This document shows positions 20,601-29,078 of a DNA stretch of 64,000 bases, in pieces. Position 1 is the stretch's first letter. Every line of letters starts with the position of its first letter. The translations under genes and the position numbers were made by a program. Under the pieces are notes generated by a model. That model saw nothing but the letters and a program-made list of their open reading frames with translations, did no database searches and was not told the DNA's origin. The DNA comes from Kocuria carniphila (GTDB taxonomy: Bacteria > Actinomycetota > Actinomycetes > Actinomycetales > Micrococcaceae), in NCBI RefSeq assembly GCF_004136555.1, contig NZ_NOIT01000020.1, positions 1 to 64,000 on the forward strand, read 5' to 3'.

Positions 20601-21363
20601 TGATCAGCAGTTCGCGGCACGGCGAGGCCACGATCCTGGTGGGGTGATCCACCCCGGTCACCGTGCGCTGATCGGCCACGGCGAACCAGCGCATTTCGTC
20701 CAGTTCGTCACCGAAGAATTCCAGGCGCACCGGGTGATCCTCGGTGGGCGGGAAGACGTCGATGATGCCACCGCGCACCGCGAACTCACCGCGCTTGGTG
20801 ACCATGTCCACGCGCGAATAGGCAGCGTTGGCCAGGTCCTTGATGAGCTGATCGAAGGCGTATTCCTCACCGGCCACCAGGGTCACGGGCTGCATGTCAC
20901 CGAGCCCGGCCACGACCGGCTGCAGGACGGAACGCACGGGCGCAACGATCACGCGCAGCGGTGCCTCGTCGGATCCCGGGTGCGCCAGCTTACGCAACAC
21001 ACTGAGCCGCTGGCCCACGGTGTCCGAACGCGGGGACAGCCGTTCATGGGGCAGCGTTTCCCACGACGGGAAGTTCATGATCTGCTCTGCCGGCAGATAG
21101 GAGGCAAGTGCCGCCTCGAGGTCCTCGGCCTCACGGCCGGTCGCGGTGACCACGAAGGTCACGGGGGCGGGACCGGAAGGTGACCCAGCGGCGTCGTCGT
21201 GGAGACCCGCCACGATCTGGGCCAGGATGGGTGCGCGCAGGCCGTCCGGAGCGCTGATGATCGTCTCACTCGACCGTTCGGCCGGCGGGCGGGACGCCTG
21301 CGCAAAGATGTTGGCGAACGTGCGGTCCTCGGTGAGCGCGGTGTGCAAACCGGTCAGGGACAT
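17632..21363 (-). CDS. mfd: Transcription-repair coupling factor Mfd
   Basis: A 1243-residue Mfd, normal for actinobacteria. The UvrB-homology module is in the N-terminal third, the RNA polymerase-interaction domain starts near LTLQKGDYVVHEQHGIGQF, and the RecG-like translocase carries GDVGYGKTEVAVRAAF (Walker A), DEEQRFG (Walker B) and LVCTTIVETGLDIANANTLIVD (motif V region). The C-terminal TRCF domain follows. It removes RNA polymerase stalled at lesions and recruits UvrA. The ATG at 21363 (MSLTGLHTALTED) has AGGAG 10 nt upstream; the frame extends 20 codons further, but without support. Confidence 0.96.
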   Translation of the reverse strand: MSLTGLHTALTEDRTFANIFAQASRPPAERSSETIISAPDGLRAPILAQIVAGLHDDAAGSPSGPAPVTFVVTATGREAEDLEAALASYLPAEQIMNFPSWETLPHERLSPRSDTVGQRLSVLRKLAHPGSDEAPLRVIVAPVRSVLQPVVAGLGDMQPVTLVAGEEYAFDQLIKDLANAAYSRVDMVTKRGEFAVRGGIIDVFPPTEDHPVRLEFFGDELDEMRWFAVADQRTVTGVDHPTRIVASPCRELLITPTVMSRAAKLKDQLPGGREILERIAGGQYVEGMESLAPLLADDMVPVLSLVPEGSMTVVIEPEKVRARAHDLVATNQEFLMAAWESASGGSDAPLDLNTAVESEDGQERSLAAGSFHEIAETRQLALDRSVGWWSITGLNVNAVSVGDIDADSTEEEVRLADTDADTLNVAAREPARFSGDVDAMLQFMAGRMAEGWRVVLVTDGPGPLDRLSELLHGAQIPAAHFESIDEAPESGLVELTTARAGRGFVFEGPRIALLTEADVLGRSTAYTTRDMRKLPQRRKRNQVDPLTLQKGDYVVHEQHGIGQFIELVQRPIAGAIITPGQPKPMREYLVLEYAPSKRNGPRDRLFVPTDQLDQVSTYVGGEAPSLSKMGGSDWNKTKRSAKRAVKEIANELIRLYSARMASKGHPFGPDTPWQRELEQAFPYIETPDQLTTIDEVKADMERPIPMDRLISGDVGYGKTEVAVRAAFKAVQDGKQVAVLVPTTLLAQQHTETFAERFSGFPVRLATLSRFQTAKESKATLEGLRSGAVDVVIGTHRLLSKEMQFKNLGLVIIDEEQRFGVEHKEKLKAMRTDVDVLAMSATPIPRTLEMSMTGIRETSTLATPPEERHPVLTYVGPYTQKQVSAAIRRELMREGQVFFIHNRVSSIDAQAKALAELVPEARIAVAHGQMTESRLEQIIVDFWEKKFDVLVCTTIVETGLDIANANTLIVDGADRYGLSQLHQLRGRVGRGRERAYAYFLYPAEKPLSETALERLKAVAAHNELGSGMQLAMKDLEIRGAGNLLGGEQSGHIAGVGFDMYLRLVGEAVAEYRGDQDQAPSEMKIELPVNAHLPHDYVPGERLRLEAYRNIANAATEEAVVEAGEELQDRYGPLPTPVKNLLDVARLRILARASGLTDVATQGNMIRFAPADLPESREMRLKRMYQGAQIKAIPGTDRRMVLIPKPKTDRIGGKDLVDEAILAWAREVLDAIFPVTTTQPPSDQD

Positions 21364-21455
21364 GTGCGGGCTACTCCTGGTGTGGACGGTAAAATCCCCT
21401 GAGAGTGTCGGGGACGCGCCCAAGCCTACTCGCCGCCGCAGACACGCTCAGCTCG

Positions 21456-21461
21456 TACGCT
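21456..21461 (+). promoter_or_regulatory. -10 box of the hemD-like gene, leaderless
   Basis: TACGCT lies 6 nt before the ATG at 21468. The only SD-like bases (GGAG) are 2 nt from the ATG, too close to work. Confidence 0.45.
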
Positions 21462-21467
21462 GGAGAC

Positions 21468-22310
21468 ATGAACGCTCACGCAGAGGCACCGTTGACCGGC
21501 CGCACCGTGGCCATCACCGCGCACCGGCGCGCCGATGAACAGGCGGGCGCTTTCGAACGGCAAGGCGCCCGGGTGCTGCACGCGCCGGCACTCAAGCTGG
21601 TCCCCGCCGACCAGGACGACGCCGTTCTGGCCGCCACCCGCGACATCCTCGCCTCGCGTCCGGAGACGGTCGTGATCACCACCGGCTACGGGCTCAAACG
21701 GTGGCTGGCCGTGGCCGAAACCGCCGATCTGCGTGACGACCTGGTGCACTTACTGCGCGAAACGGCGGTCTACGCGCGCGGTGCCAAGGCCAAGGGGCAG
21801 CTGCAATCGAAGCAGATCCCGTGCGAGTACACGGGCCAGTCGGGGCGCACGAGTGAGATCGTGGACGCTTTAATCGCTCGTGATTCACGCGGCACCGTGG
21901 CGGTTCAGGTACACGGCATCACCGATGAGGAACAGCTCACGCGGTTGTCCGATGCCGGTTTCCGGGTGCTCACCGTGGCCCCCTATCAGTGGGCCTCAGC
22001 AGACGAAGGCTCCAGGCTGGCCGACCTGACCCGCTCGATTGCCTCGGGAGACGTGGACTACGTGACGTTCACCGCCGCACCGGCCGCGGACGCGTTGTTC
22101 GACGCCGCCCGCGCCGCGGGCACGTACGAATCGCTGGTGAGTGCATTGAGGGGTGGTCATTGCACCGCGGTGGCCATCGGTCCCGTGTGTGTGCAGCCGT
22201 TGGAAGAGGCCGACGTGCTGGCCGTAGTGCCCGAACGGTTCCGACTGGGTGCCATGGTGCGTGCGGTGTGCGATCACGCCCGCGCGGAGGGCTCCGCAGA
22301 CGGCTTGTAG
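21468..22310 (+). CDS. Uroporphyrinogen-III synthase family protein (HemD-like)
   Basis: A 280-residue HemD-fold protein with two similar half-domains: residues 1-120 contain GRTVAITAHRRADEQAGAFERQGARVLHAP and VVITTGYGLKRWL, and the second half contains DYVTFTAAPAADALFDAA and AIGPVCVQPLEEADV. It would cyclise hydroxymethylbilane to uroporphyrinogen III, the branch point towards sirohaem. Actinobacteria often carry a second HemD-like copy beside nitrite reductase or sirohaem genes, and this one lies head-on to the CbiX/SUMT pair, so a dedicated sirohaem role is likely. Whether it is the main HemD cannot be decided here. Confidence 0.82.
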   Translation: MNAHAEAPLTGRTVAITAHRRADEQAGAFERQGARVLHAPALKLVPADQDDAVLAATRDILASRPETVVITTGYGLKRWLAVAETADLRDDLVHLLRETAVYARGAKAKGQLQSKQIPCEYTGQSGRTSEIVDALIARDSRGTVAVQVHGITDEEQLTRLSDAGFRVLTVAPYQWASADEGSRLADLTRSIASGDVDYVTFTAAPAADALFDAARAAGTYESLVSALRGGHCTAVAIGPVCVQPLEEADVLAVVPERFRLGAMVRAVCDHARAEGSADGL

Positions 22311-22337
22311 GGCGTGGTGGCTACTGAGCTGACGCTC

Positions 22338-22360
22338 GTGCCTGTGCCTGTGCCTGTGCA
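22338..22360. repeat. GTGCCT hexanucleotide repeat
   Basis: More than three uninterrupted GTGCCT units fill the gap between the convergent HemD-like and CbiX-like genes. The same hexamer, in the same strand register, occurs inside ksgA at about 55600. Confidence 0.85.
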
Positions 22361-22390
22361 TGAGCCCGTGCCGACACAACCTTGATCCGG

Positions 22391-23278
22391 TTATCCGTGA
22401 ACGGCCTGTTCGTAGTGCTCGATCACGAGTTCGGTGAGTTCGGGCGGCGTGGGTGCATCCGGCAAGAGTAGAGGTGCAGCGGTGATGTCTGCGCCAGCTT
22501 TCAAGGTCTTGTTGTGGAAGAACCCCGGTGCCAGGAGATAGGTGGCCACCAGGACTCGGCCACTTGTGCTCACTCGGCCAGTCGCTGAGCCGCCCACTTG
22601 GCAGGACCCCGATCCACTCTCTGATCCACGCTCTTGGCCGTTTTCTAGGCCACTGGCCCGGTTGCTTGCCAAGTTGCCTGCTGATTCGCGGGCCTCCGCG
22701 ACCGCGTCGCTGACGGTGGGTTCTGCCGCCGAGAGGAAGGCCACCTGAACCGGCACACCGAGCTCATGGGCGAGGTGATCAGCGGTGACTCGACAATCCC
22801 GCACGGCGTCAGGTTCGGAGGATCCAGCGGCGGCCATGATCACGGTGTCGTTCTCGGTGATCGGCGCTGCACCTTGTTCTCGCAAGGCCTCGGTCAGACG
22901 TCGGGCCATGATGACGGACAGGCGCGGATCGGGTCCGAGGGCCGCAGCCACTCGATGATCCGGGTTCCCCTTGATGGCCCGAGCCATGTCCACGTACACG
23001 TGGTACCCGGCCGAAAGCAGCAGCGGAACGATCACGGCGGGCTCGCGCGCCAGTTCGCGGGTGCGGTCCGTCAGACTCGGTTCCTGGACGTCGACCCAGG
23101 TGTCGATCACGCGGACCGATTCGAGTTCCGCGCGGATCCCCTCGACGAGTTGCGCCACGGCGGCCTGGCCCTCGGAGTTCCCGGTGCCGTGAGCGCAAGC
23201 CAGCAGAACGGGCCGCGCATGCGCGGTTCGTTGGACAGCACCATTGGCCTGTGCGGCCGGTTCATCACGGGCCATCAT
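22391..23278 (-). CDS. CbiX-type sirohydrochlorin chelatase
   Basis: A 295-residue class II chelatase with two CbiX half-domains. The first has RPVLLACAHGTGNSEGQ, where His begins the metal-binding motif, and VPLLLSAGYHVYVDM. The second has VATYLLAPGFFHNK. It would insert Fe2+ (or Co2+) into sirohydrochlorin, the last step of sirohaem synthesis. About 35 low-complexity Gly/Ser/Asn residues (ASNRASGLENGQERG and onward) interrupt the second half before VLVATYLL; this insert is unusual. The ATG at 23278 overlaps the SUMT stop (ATGA), so the two are coupled. Confidence 0.85.
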   Translation of the reverse strand: MMARDEPAAQANGAVQRTAHARPVLLACAHGTGNSEGQAAVAQLVEGIRAELESVRVIDTWVDVQEPSLTDRTRELAREPAVIVPLLLSAGYHVYVDMARAIKGNPDHRVAAALGPDPRLSVIMARRLTEALREQGAAPITENDTVIMAAAGSSEPDAVRDCRVTADHLAHELGVPVQVAFLSAAEPTVSDAVAEARESAGNLASNRASGLENGQERGSESGSGSCQVGGSATGRVSTSGRVLVATYLLAPGFFHNKTLKAGADITAAPLLLPDAPTPPELTELVIEHYEQAVHG

Positions 23279-24411
23279 GACCGCGCTTCCCGTCCCGGGT
23301 CCGGTGTGCCCGCGTCCGGTGTGTCCCCGTTCGACGCAGCTGAAACAGGGGCGTCTGAAGTAGGCATCTCCGACGCCGGCACGCCCGAGCCCGGCCGAGC
23401 GCCGTCGGCGAGCGCGTGCACCACGGGGCCGATCACGGTGACGGCGGGAGAGGCGCAGCCCGCGGCGGCGGCATCCACCACGGCAGTGGCGAGGGTCGTA
23501 TAGGTGCTGCGTTCCTCGGGGCTGAAGCCCTTCTCCAGAACGGCCAAGGGTGTCTCCCCGGCCAGTCCGTGACGGGCCAGCCCGCTGACGGTCTGTGGCA
23601 GGGTGGCCATGCCCATGAGCAGCACGATGGTCGCCCCGGAGCGGGACAGCCCTGCGAGGTGCTCCAGCTCGTTCTCGTCCAGGGGGTCGTGTCCGGAGAC
23701 CACGGTGAAGGACCGGCTCAGTTCACGGAAGGTCACCGGGATGCCGGCGTTCTCGGGAACGGCCACGGCGGAGGTGATCCCGGGGATCACATGGACGTCA
23801 ACACCCGCCTCACGACAGGCCAGCAGTTCTTCGCCCCCGCGCCCGAACACGAAGGGGTCGCCACCCTTGAACCGGACCACGGTCTCCCCCGCCAGAGCAG
23901 CTTCGATCATCTGGGTCTGGATCTCGGACTGGGGTACGGGGTGGTGTCCGGGGCGCTTACCCACCGGAACCACCCGCACCCCGGGAGCCAGTTCGTCGGT
24001 GACGGCCGGGGCCAGGCGATCGGCGTAAATCACGTCCGCGTGCGCGAGCGCGTGGAGACCCGCGGCGGTGATCAGTCCCGGATCACCGGGGCCGCCTCCC
24101 ACCAGGGTGATGCTGCCGCGGGTTCGTTCGGCAACTCGTTCCACGCTCACCGGCAAAGCGGCACCAGCGGTGGCGAGCGCGCCGCGCCAGACATCAGCGC
24201 CATCGAGGGCGTCGGCGGAATCCGTGGTCTCGGGAACAGCGATGACCGCGTAGCCCACCCCACTCAGTGATCGCGATGACACGTCCTCCGGGCGGTCGAA
24301 TTCCACGACCCCGGCGGCGGCGCGCTGGTAGGTGTCGCGCAGCGTCGTCGTCAGTCGTCGAGGCCCCAGGAGGGCGACCGTGACGGAACCGAGGTCGACG
24401 TGGGCGTGCAT
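23275..24411 (-). CDS. Uroporphyrinogen-III C-methyltransferase (SUMT) with degenerate N-terminal domain
   Basis: A 378-residue protein. The catalytic SUMT domain begins near residue 96 with GSITLVGGGPGDPGLITAAG and includes VRFKGGDPFVFGRGGEE and VIPGITSAVAVPENAGIPVTFR. It methylates uroporphyrinogen III twice with SAM to give precorrin-2. The first 95 or so residues occupy the place of the Met8/CysG dehydrogenase domain but lack a GxGxxG NAD motif, so they are probably a degenerate domain. The last 35 residues are a Pro/Ser/Asp-rich tail. The ATG at 24411 has GGGAGA upstream; 26 codons of frame beyond it are unsupported. Confidence 0.87.
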   Translation of the reverse strand: MHAHVDLGSVTVALLGPRRLTTTLRDTYQRAAAGVVEFDRPEDVSSRSLSGVGYAVIAVPETTDSADALDGADVWRGALATAGAALPVSVERVAERTRGSITLVGGGPGDPGLITAAGLHALAHADVIYADRLAPAVTDELAPGVRVVPVGKRPGHHPVPQSEIQTQMIEAALAGETVVRFKGGDPFVFGRGGEELLACREAGVDVHVIPGITSAVAVPENAGIPVTFRELSRSFTVVSGHDPLDENELEHLAGLSRSGATIVLLMGMATLPQTVSGLARHGLAGETPLAVLEKGFSPEERSTYTTLATAVVDAAAAGCASPAVTVIGPVVHALADGARPGSGVPASEMPTSDAPVSAASNGDTPDAGTPDPGREARS

Positions 24412-24548
24412 GAACTCTCCCGGGAATCGAGGCTGAACCCCGAGCATCCGGGGCGGGTCGCAGTCGATGCTATCGGTGCGAGCTCCCAATCCCGCAGGCC
24501 ACGCGTGCGTTGGCCGCGTGCATTACCTCGCGTGACTCGTGTGCCGAC

Positions 24549-25580
24549 TCAGCGGCGCATCTGCTCGTTGTACCCCACGCTGCGGTCCACGGATCGTTGC
24601 CGGTTGACCAACCAGCGCGTGCCGCCCGGTAAATGGGCGATGGCCGACTTGACCCGCACGCGACGCTGCGTGGGCATCATCTCGGCAGCGCGCTTGAGAT
24701 GCTCCTTGGCGTCGTCCCCGCGGCCGTCACGCAGTGCCTGTTCCGCTTCCGACGCCGCCGCGAGCGGAGACCCGTAGTTGAGTCGCCGCAGCAGTTTGGC
24801 ACGTTCTTCGGTGCTGAATTTTCCGTCGAAACGCCGCAGGGTTTTCTGCAGGGCCAGCTCCTCACCCGCGGCCATGCGATCGCGCTGGGACTGCATGGAG
24901 CCCCCGGTCCACGAAATAATGTTCGTGACCTCGTCCACGCGGGCGAAACGCCAGCCGGAGTAGATGGCGCGCAGCCACAGTTCCCAGTCCTCCACGAAGA
25001 CCTGTTCCGGGTCGAAAGTTCCCACCTCGGTGAAAAAGCAGCGCGGGAACAATCCGTAGAGGCTACCGATGTTGTATTCCAGAATCACCGAGCGCTGTTG
25101 ATCGGCTTCGGGCATCTTCTCGCGGTACTGCAGACGCCCGGAGTTGATCCCGCCCGTGGTGCATTGGAAGGCGTTGGCATAGACGACGGTTCGGGACGCG
25201 CTCTCGTTGGTGTCGAGTTCCTCGTAGCGTTCCAAGAGCGTGCTGAGGTGGTTCGGAAGCAACGTGTCGTCCGCGTCGAGGAACGTGATGAAATCCCCGG
25301 TCACCATGGTCAGCGCTTGATTGCGAGCGGCCCCGCAGCCCGCGTTGTCCTGACGAAGAACACGGACCTCGCGGCCGGGCCGGCTGAGTGCCTCGAAGCC
25401 TTCGAGCACTTGCGATGTATGGTCCGTGGACCCGTCGTCCACGATGAACAGCTCGATGTTCGGATGGGTCTGCCGCAGCACGCTGCTGATGGCCTGACCC
25501 ACCAGGTCCTGGCCGTTGTACACCGCAATCACCACGCTGATGAGCGGGTATTCGAGTTCGGTTTCCCTGTTGTCGTTCAC
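24549..25580 (-). CDS. Family 2 glycosyltransferase, surface polysaccharide
   Basis: A 343-residue GT-A fold glycosyltransferase. PLISVVIAVYNGQDLVGQAISSVLRQ begins the nucleotide-sugar domain, VDDGSTD and FLDADDTLLPN are the family 2 signature and DxD metal site, and FVEDWELWLRAI supplies the catalytic ED. The C-terminal 100 residues are charged and helical. It acts at the cytoplasmic face on a lipid-linked acceptor. The GTG at 25580 has AGGGGGA 6 nt upstream; the longer open frame to 25706 is rejected. It is divergent from the Wzz-like gene and opens the polysaccharide cluster. Confidence 0.88.
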   Translation of the reverse strand: MNDNRETELEYPLISVVIAVYNGQDLVGQAISSVLRQTHPNIELFIVDDGSTDHTSQVLEGFEALSRPGREVRVLRQDNAGCGAARNQALTMVTGDFITFLDADDTLLPNHLSTLLERYEELDTNESASRTVVYANAFQCTTGGINSGRLQYREKMPEADQQRSVILEYNIGSLYGLFPRCFFTEVGTFDPEQVFVEDWELWLRAIYSGWRFARVDEVTNIISWTGGSMQSQRDRMAAGEELALQKTLRRFDGKFSTEERAKLLRRLNYGSPLAAASEAEQALRDGRGDDAKEHLKRAAEMMPTQRRVRVKSAIAHLPGGTRWLVNRQRSVDRSVGYNEQMRR

Positions 25581-25829
25581 GTTGATTCCCCCTGTAGTGA
25601 CGAGCACGCTCTCCCCTACGTGTCTCGCCTCCAGTCTAGGAAGTGGCCACCGCGCGGCGCCCCTGATGATTCGTCCACACATAAGGGCACGAATCCGTGA
25701 AATCAACGATCCCGCCGCGCCAGATGTTGGGGGGTGTCGTTACAGTTTTGAATGCGAACACTTTGGGGAACGGTCCGTACCGCTTTCGCGCGGGTCGTGA
25801 GCGTTTGCATTTATTCAAGGGGGAGATGA

Positions 25830-26480
25830 GTGAATCTCAATCAGTACATGCGCTGCTTGAAACAGCAGTGGTGGATCGTTGTTCTGACCGCGGTGCTGGG
25901 ACTCATCGCGGGCGCGGGTTCTGCCCTGATCATGCCGAAGTCCTACGAGTCCCAGGCGCAGGTGTTCGTCAACGTGGCCAACCCTCAGTCGGTCACCGAC
26001 CTGCAGATGGGTGAACAGTTCGCCATGGCCCGTGCCGGTTCGTACGCGCAGGTGGCCACGACCAATTCGGTGTTGCAACCGGTGGTGGATGAACTCGGTC
26101 TGGACGCCACGCCGGAATCGCTGGCCGAATCCGCCGTGACCGTGACCAATCAGCCCAACACCGCGATGATCACGATCACCGCCACGGGAGATGCACCCGA
26201 GGACACCGCGCGCCTGGCGCAGGCCACCGCCGAAAGTCTGGTGGAGGTCGGCCAGTCGCTGGAGTCCGGACCGCAGCGCGGCGAACAAGCCGGAGTCAAT
26301 CTGACCGTGGTGCAACGCGCGGCGACCCCGGAGAATCCCGCCGCGCCCTCCCTGGTGCTCAACACCGCCCTGGGTTTCTTCGTGGGTCTGGTTCTCGGAT
26401 TGCTGATCGTCCTGGTGCGCGGTGATAAGCCGTCCTCTCGTTTACGACGACTGCAAGCCGGAGGCTCTCATGAGCGCTGA
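25830..26480 (+). CDS. Wzz/YveK-type polysaccharide chain-length determinant
   Basis: A 216-residue membrane protein of the polysaccharide co-polymerase type. The first membrane helix (about residues 15-35, WWIVVLTAVLGLIAGAGSAL) is followed by a periplasm-facing domain starting KSYESQAQVFVNV, then a second helix near residues 178-198 (LNTALGFFVGLVLGLLIVLV) and a short basic tail. It lacks the C-terminal tyrosine-kinase domain. It would set chain length together with the polymerase at 27.7-29.1 kb. The GTG at 25830 has GGGGGAG upstream. Its stop overlaps the next gene by 11 bp. Confidence 0.87.
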   Translation: MNLNQYMRCLKQQWWIVVLTAVLGLIAGAGSALIMPKSYESQAQVFVNVANPQSVTDLQMGEQFAMARAGSYAQVATTNSVLQPVVDELGLDATPESLAESAVTVTNQPNTAMITITATGDAPEDTARLAQATAESLVEVGQSLESGPQRGEQAGVNLTVVQRAATPENPAAPSLVLNTALGFFVGLVLGLLIVLVRGDKPSSRLRRLQAGGSHER

Positions 26481-27699
26481 GCACGACAATCCGTCACGAC
26501 CCACACGAACCACCCCGCGAGATGCCGTGGTGGTGTGCCCCACCGAGTACGGAGGGCAGCTCGAGCACGCCGCTGACCTCGCGCTCGCGCTGCTGGAGGA
26601 TCCACAGGCCGACCGGGTGTGGCTCGTGTCCCGCCCGGGTGCCCGGGAGTACCTTGGCTGGGGATCGGATCATCCGATTCAGGTCGTGGAGACGGTGCCG
26701 CCGCGGCGCCCCCAGTCCCCCGAGTCCAAGCTCGGCAAACTCGTCAAGCCCGTTCTTCAGGTCGCGGATCTGCTGCGGGAGCACGCCGCCGTCCGCTCGG
26801 TCGCCAAACAGGCCGACGGCCGTGCCGTGCTGGCGCTGGATTCCACCAAATACCCGCTGCCGCGCGTCCTGTGCGCATCCCGAGGTCAGGCGGTCTCGGT
26901 GTTCGTGCATAACGCCCAACCACACTTTGACCTCACGAACCCGGCCGTGCGCGAACGCGTGCTGCTGTGGCTCGAGCGCTCGTGCGCCCGCCGATCCGAT
27001 CAGGTGATCACCCACGGTCAGGACCAGGGGGAGATCGTGCGCGGCTACACGGCCAAGCCGGTGACCGCGGTGGACCTGCCGGTGTCCTCACGTCTCGAAC
27101 TGGCCGACGCTCCAGCATCCAGTGCGATTCCGAGCACGCCCTACGCGTTGTGCATCGGTGAGTTGCGCGCCAACAAGGGCATCGAGCTGGCCATGGACGC
27201 GGCGGTGCGCGCGGGCATCCCGCTGCTCGTGCGCGGTGCCGCAGAGAGTCCCGAACTGTCCTATTCGCTCGCGCGCCGTGCTGCGGCCGACCGCTGCGTG
27301 GACTTCGCGGACGAGTTCCTGTCCCGCGAAGACTTCAACGCGTTCATCCTCAACGCTGCGGTGATCGTGTTGCCCTACACCCACTTCGACGCGCACAGCG
27401 GCGTGCTCGCCAAGGCCGTGGGCGCCGAGGTGCCCGTGGTGTCCTCGGACCTCGCGTCCCTGCGCGCCCAAGCCGGCGACTACCCGCACTTCACCGCCGC
27501 GGACGTGCACGACACCGATGCTTTCGGTGCAGCCCTGCGCACGGCGTTCGACGCCGCCGTGTCTGGTTCACGCGACAGCTCGCGCCAGCCTGTGGGCGAG
27601 GGTTCGGGGCACGGAACGCACGCGGCGGCGGCGTCGGCCTCGAAGCACCAGGACTGGGCGCCGTCCGTGGCCGCGGTGATGAGCGCGGAGCGAGCGTGA
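26470..27699 (+). CDS. Family 4-like glycosyltransferase
   Basis: A 409-residue GT-B type glycosyltransferase. The N-terminal domain begins DAVVVCPTEYGGQLEHAADLALAL. The C-terminal Rossmann half contains YALCIGELRANKGIELAMDAA, VLPYTHFDAHSGVLAKAVGAEVPVV and the usual position of the donor-binding acidic residues. The C-terminal 45 residues are Ser/Gly/His-rich and probably disordered. The ATG at 26470 has GGAGG and lies inside the wzz-like gene, so translation is coupled. It is the second gene of the plus-strand block of the cluster. Confidence 0.83.
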   Translation: MSAEHDNPSRPTRTTPRDAVVVCPTEYGGQLEHAADLALALLEDPQADRVWLVSRPGAREYLGWGSDHPIQVVETVPPRRPQSPESKLGKLVKPVLQVADLLREHAAVRSVAKQADGRAVLALDSTKYPLPRVLCASRGQAVSVFVHNAQPHFDLTNPAVRERVLLWLERSCARRSDQVITHGQDQGEIVRGYTAKPVTAVDLPVSSRLELADAPASSAIPSTPYALCIGELRANKGIELAMDAAVRAGIPLLVRGAAESPELSYSLARRAAADRCVDFADEFLSREDFNAFILNAAVIVLPYTHFDAHSGVLAKAVGAEVPVVSSDLASLRAQAGDYPHFTAADVHDTDAFGAALRTAFDAAVSGSRDSSRQPVGEGSGHGTHAAAASASKHQDWAPSVAAVMSAERA

Positions 27700-29078
27700 G
27701 GCAGCGGCCGCTGTGGGCCATCTGGGCCCCCAAGCACGTGCGGCTGCCCAAGCGCGGTGCCCTGCCCGAAACCGGCACGCGTCTGGACCGCAACCTGTCG
27801 CGAGCGCTGCTGGTGTTGTCCGCTCTGCCGTTCGCCGCGCTACCCACGGGGTCGAACACCAACCTGCCCCTGACCAGTGTGGTGGCCGTGGCGTTGATTG
27901 CCCGCTGCGCCAAGTACATGCCCATCATGTGGACCGCGCTGCTCGTGGCGACCGCTCCGTTCTTTGCCGCGGCTGTGCGGATGTTCATCAGCCCGGAACC
28001 GTGGCAGGTCGCCGGGTCCGTGACGTGGGTCGTGTTCACCCTGCCCTTCGCGGGTGCTGCGGCGGCCATCGTGTTCCTGCGCTACCGGGCGATCGCGTGG
28101 TTGAGCTGGACCATTCTGCTCAGCGCCGCGTACGCACTGGTGCAGAAGTACATTTTCTTCGACATCCTCGACACCGTGCCGTTCGAGTCCTTCTACGACT
28201 TGCCCGGCTACGCCAATGTCTCCGAGTTCACCGAGACGTTCCTGACGTACGTGCGCCGACCGTTCGGGATGTTCCCGGAGACCTCGTTCATGGTGGGCTC
28301 ACTGTCGCTCATGGCCATGGCACTTGTGATCCTGGTGCGCCACTACCACCGCACCATCAACCTGCGGGACGGCGTCGCCCTGACGCTGGTGCTGTGGGCC
28401 GTGGCCATTTCAGGCTCCGGAAGCGCCGTGGTCGTGCTGGGCGTGGTGCTGATCGCCGCGATTGCCCCGTACGCCGCCCGCAACGCGTGGGCCAGCATCA
28501 TTCTGGTGCCCGCGGGACTCGCCGGTGCCGTGGCCATCGGTGCACGCACGCTCCAGGACCGCAGTGAATCCTTCAATTGGTCCTGGTCCGATCGCTATTC
28601 GTCGATCGCCGCCTCCGTGCGGTATTTCTTCGCGGACCCCGCCGTGTTCCTGTGGGGCGTGGGCCGCGGCAACACCAATGAGATCTTCCTGACCCACCGC
28701 ATGCCGCTGGGCGATCTGCAGCACTACAATCCGCTGCCGGACATCTACAGCGTGACGGGGCGGGTCATCCTGGAGAGTGGCATTTTCTTCGGGCTGGGTC
28801 TGGTGCTGATCATGTCCGTGCTGATCCTGCGCGCCGGTGGGCGGAATCCGCTGTGGCTCGGTGTGTGCGCGTTCATCGTGTGGGCCGTGATCTCCGGCCT
28901 GACCATCAGCTACGACTCCGCCTTCTGGATCTGGGGCATGGCGGGTATCTGCCTGGGGCTGGAGCTGACCCGTTCCTGGCCGGATCCGCCGGCGCCTTCT
29001 TCGACCGACCCGCGATCAAGCTCGAACACCCATCCCACCGAAAGGTTGCCTCATGCGCATTCTGCACATCGTCAATGA
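27696..29078 (+). CDS. Wzy/O-antigen ligase-like polysaccharide polymerase
   Basis: A 460-residue polytopic membrane protein with about 10-12 hydrophobic segments. A large extracytoplasmic loop lies between the helices, including TLQDRSESFNWSWSDRYSSIAA and GVGRGNTNEIFLTHRMPLGDLQHYNPLPD; loops of this type carry the active site in O-antigen ligase/polymerase proteins. Sequence similarity in this class is low, so the call rests on topology and on its place between glycosyltransferases and a chain-length determinant. The GTG at 27696 overlaps the previous stop (GTGA). The Pro/Ser-rich tail overlaps the next gene by 26 bp. Confidence 0.78.
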   Translation: MRQRPLWAIWAPKHVRLPKRGALPETGTRLDRNLSRALLVLSALPFAALPTGSNTNLPLTSVVAVALIARCAKYMPIMWTALLVATAPFFAAAVRMFISPEPWQVAGSVTWVVFTLPFAGAAAAIVFLRYRAIAWLSWTILLSAAYALVQKYIFFDILDTVPFESFYDLPGYANVSEFTETFLTYVRRPFGMFPETSFMVGSLSLMAMALVILVRHYHRTINLRDGVALTLVLWAVAISGSGSAVVVLGVVLIAAIAPYAARNAWASIILVPAGLAGAVAIGARTLQDRSESFNWSWSDRYSSIAASVRYFFADPAVFLWGVGRGNTNEIFLTHRMPLGDLQHYNPLPDIYSVTGRVILESGIFFGLGLVLIMSVLILRAGGRNPLWLGVCAFIVWAVISGLTISYDSAFWIWGMAGICLGLELTRSWPDPPAPSSTDPRSSSNTHPTERLPHAHSAHRQ

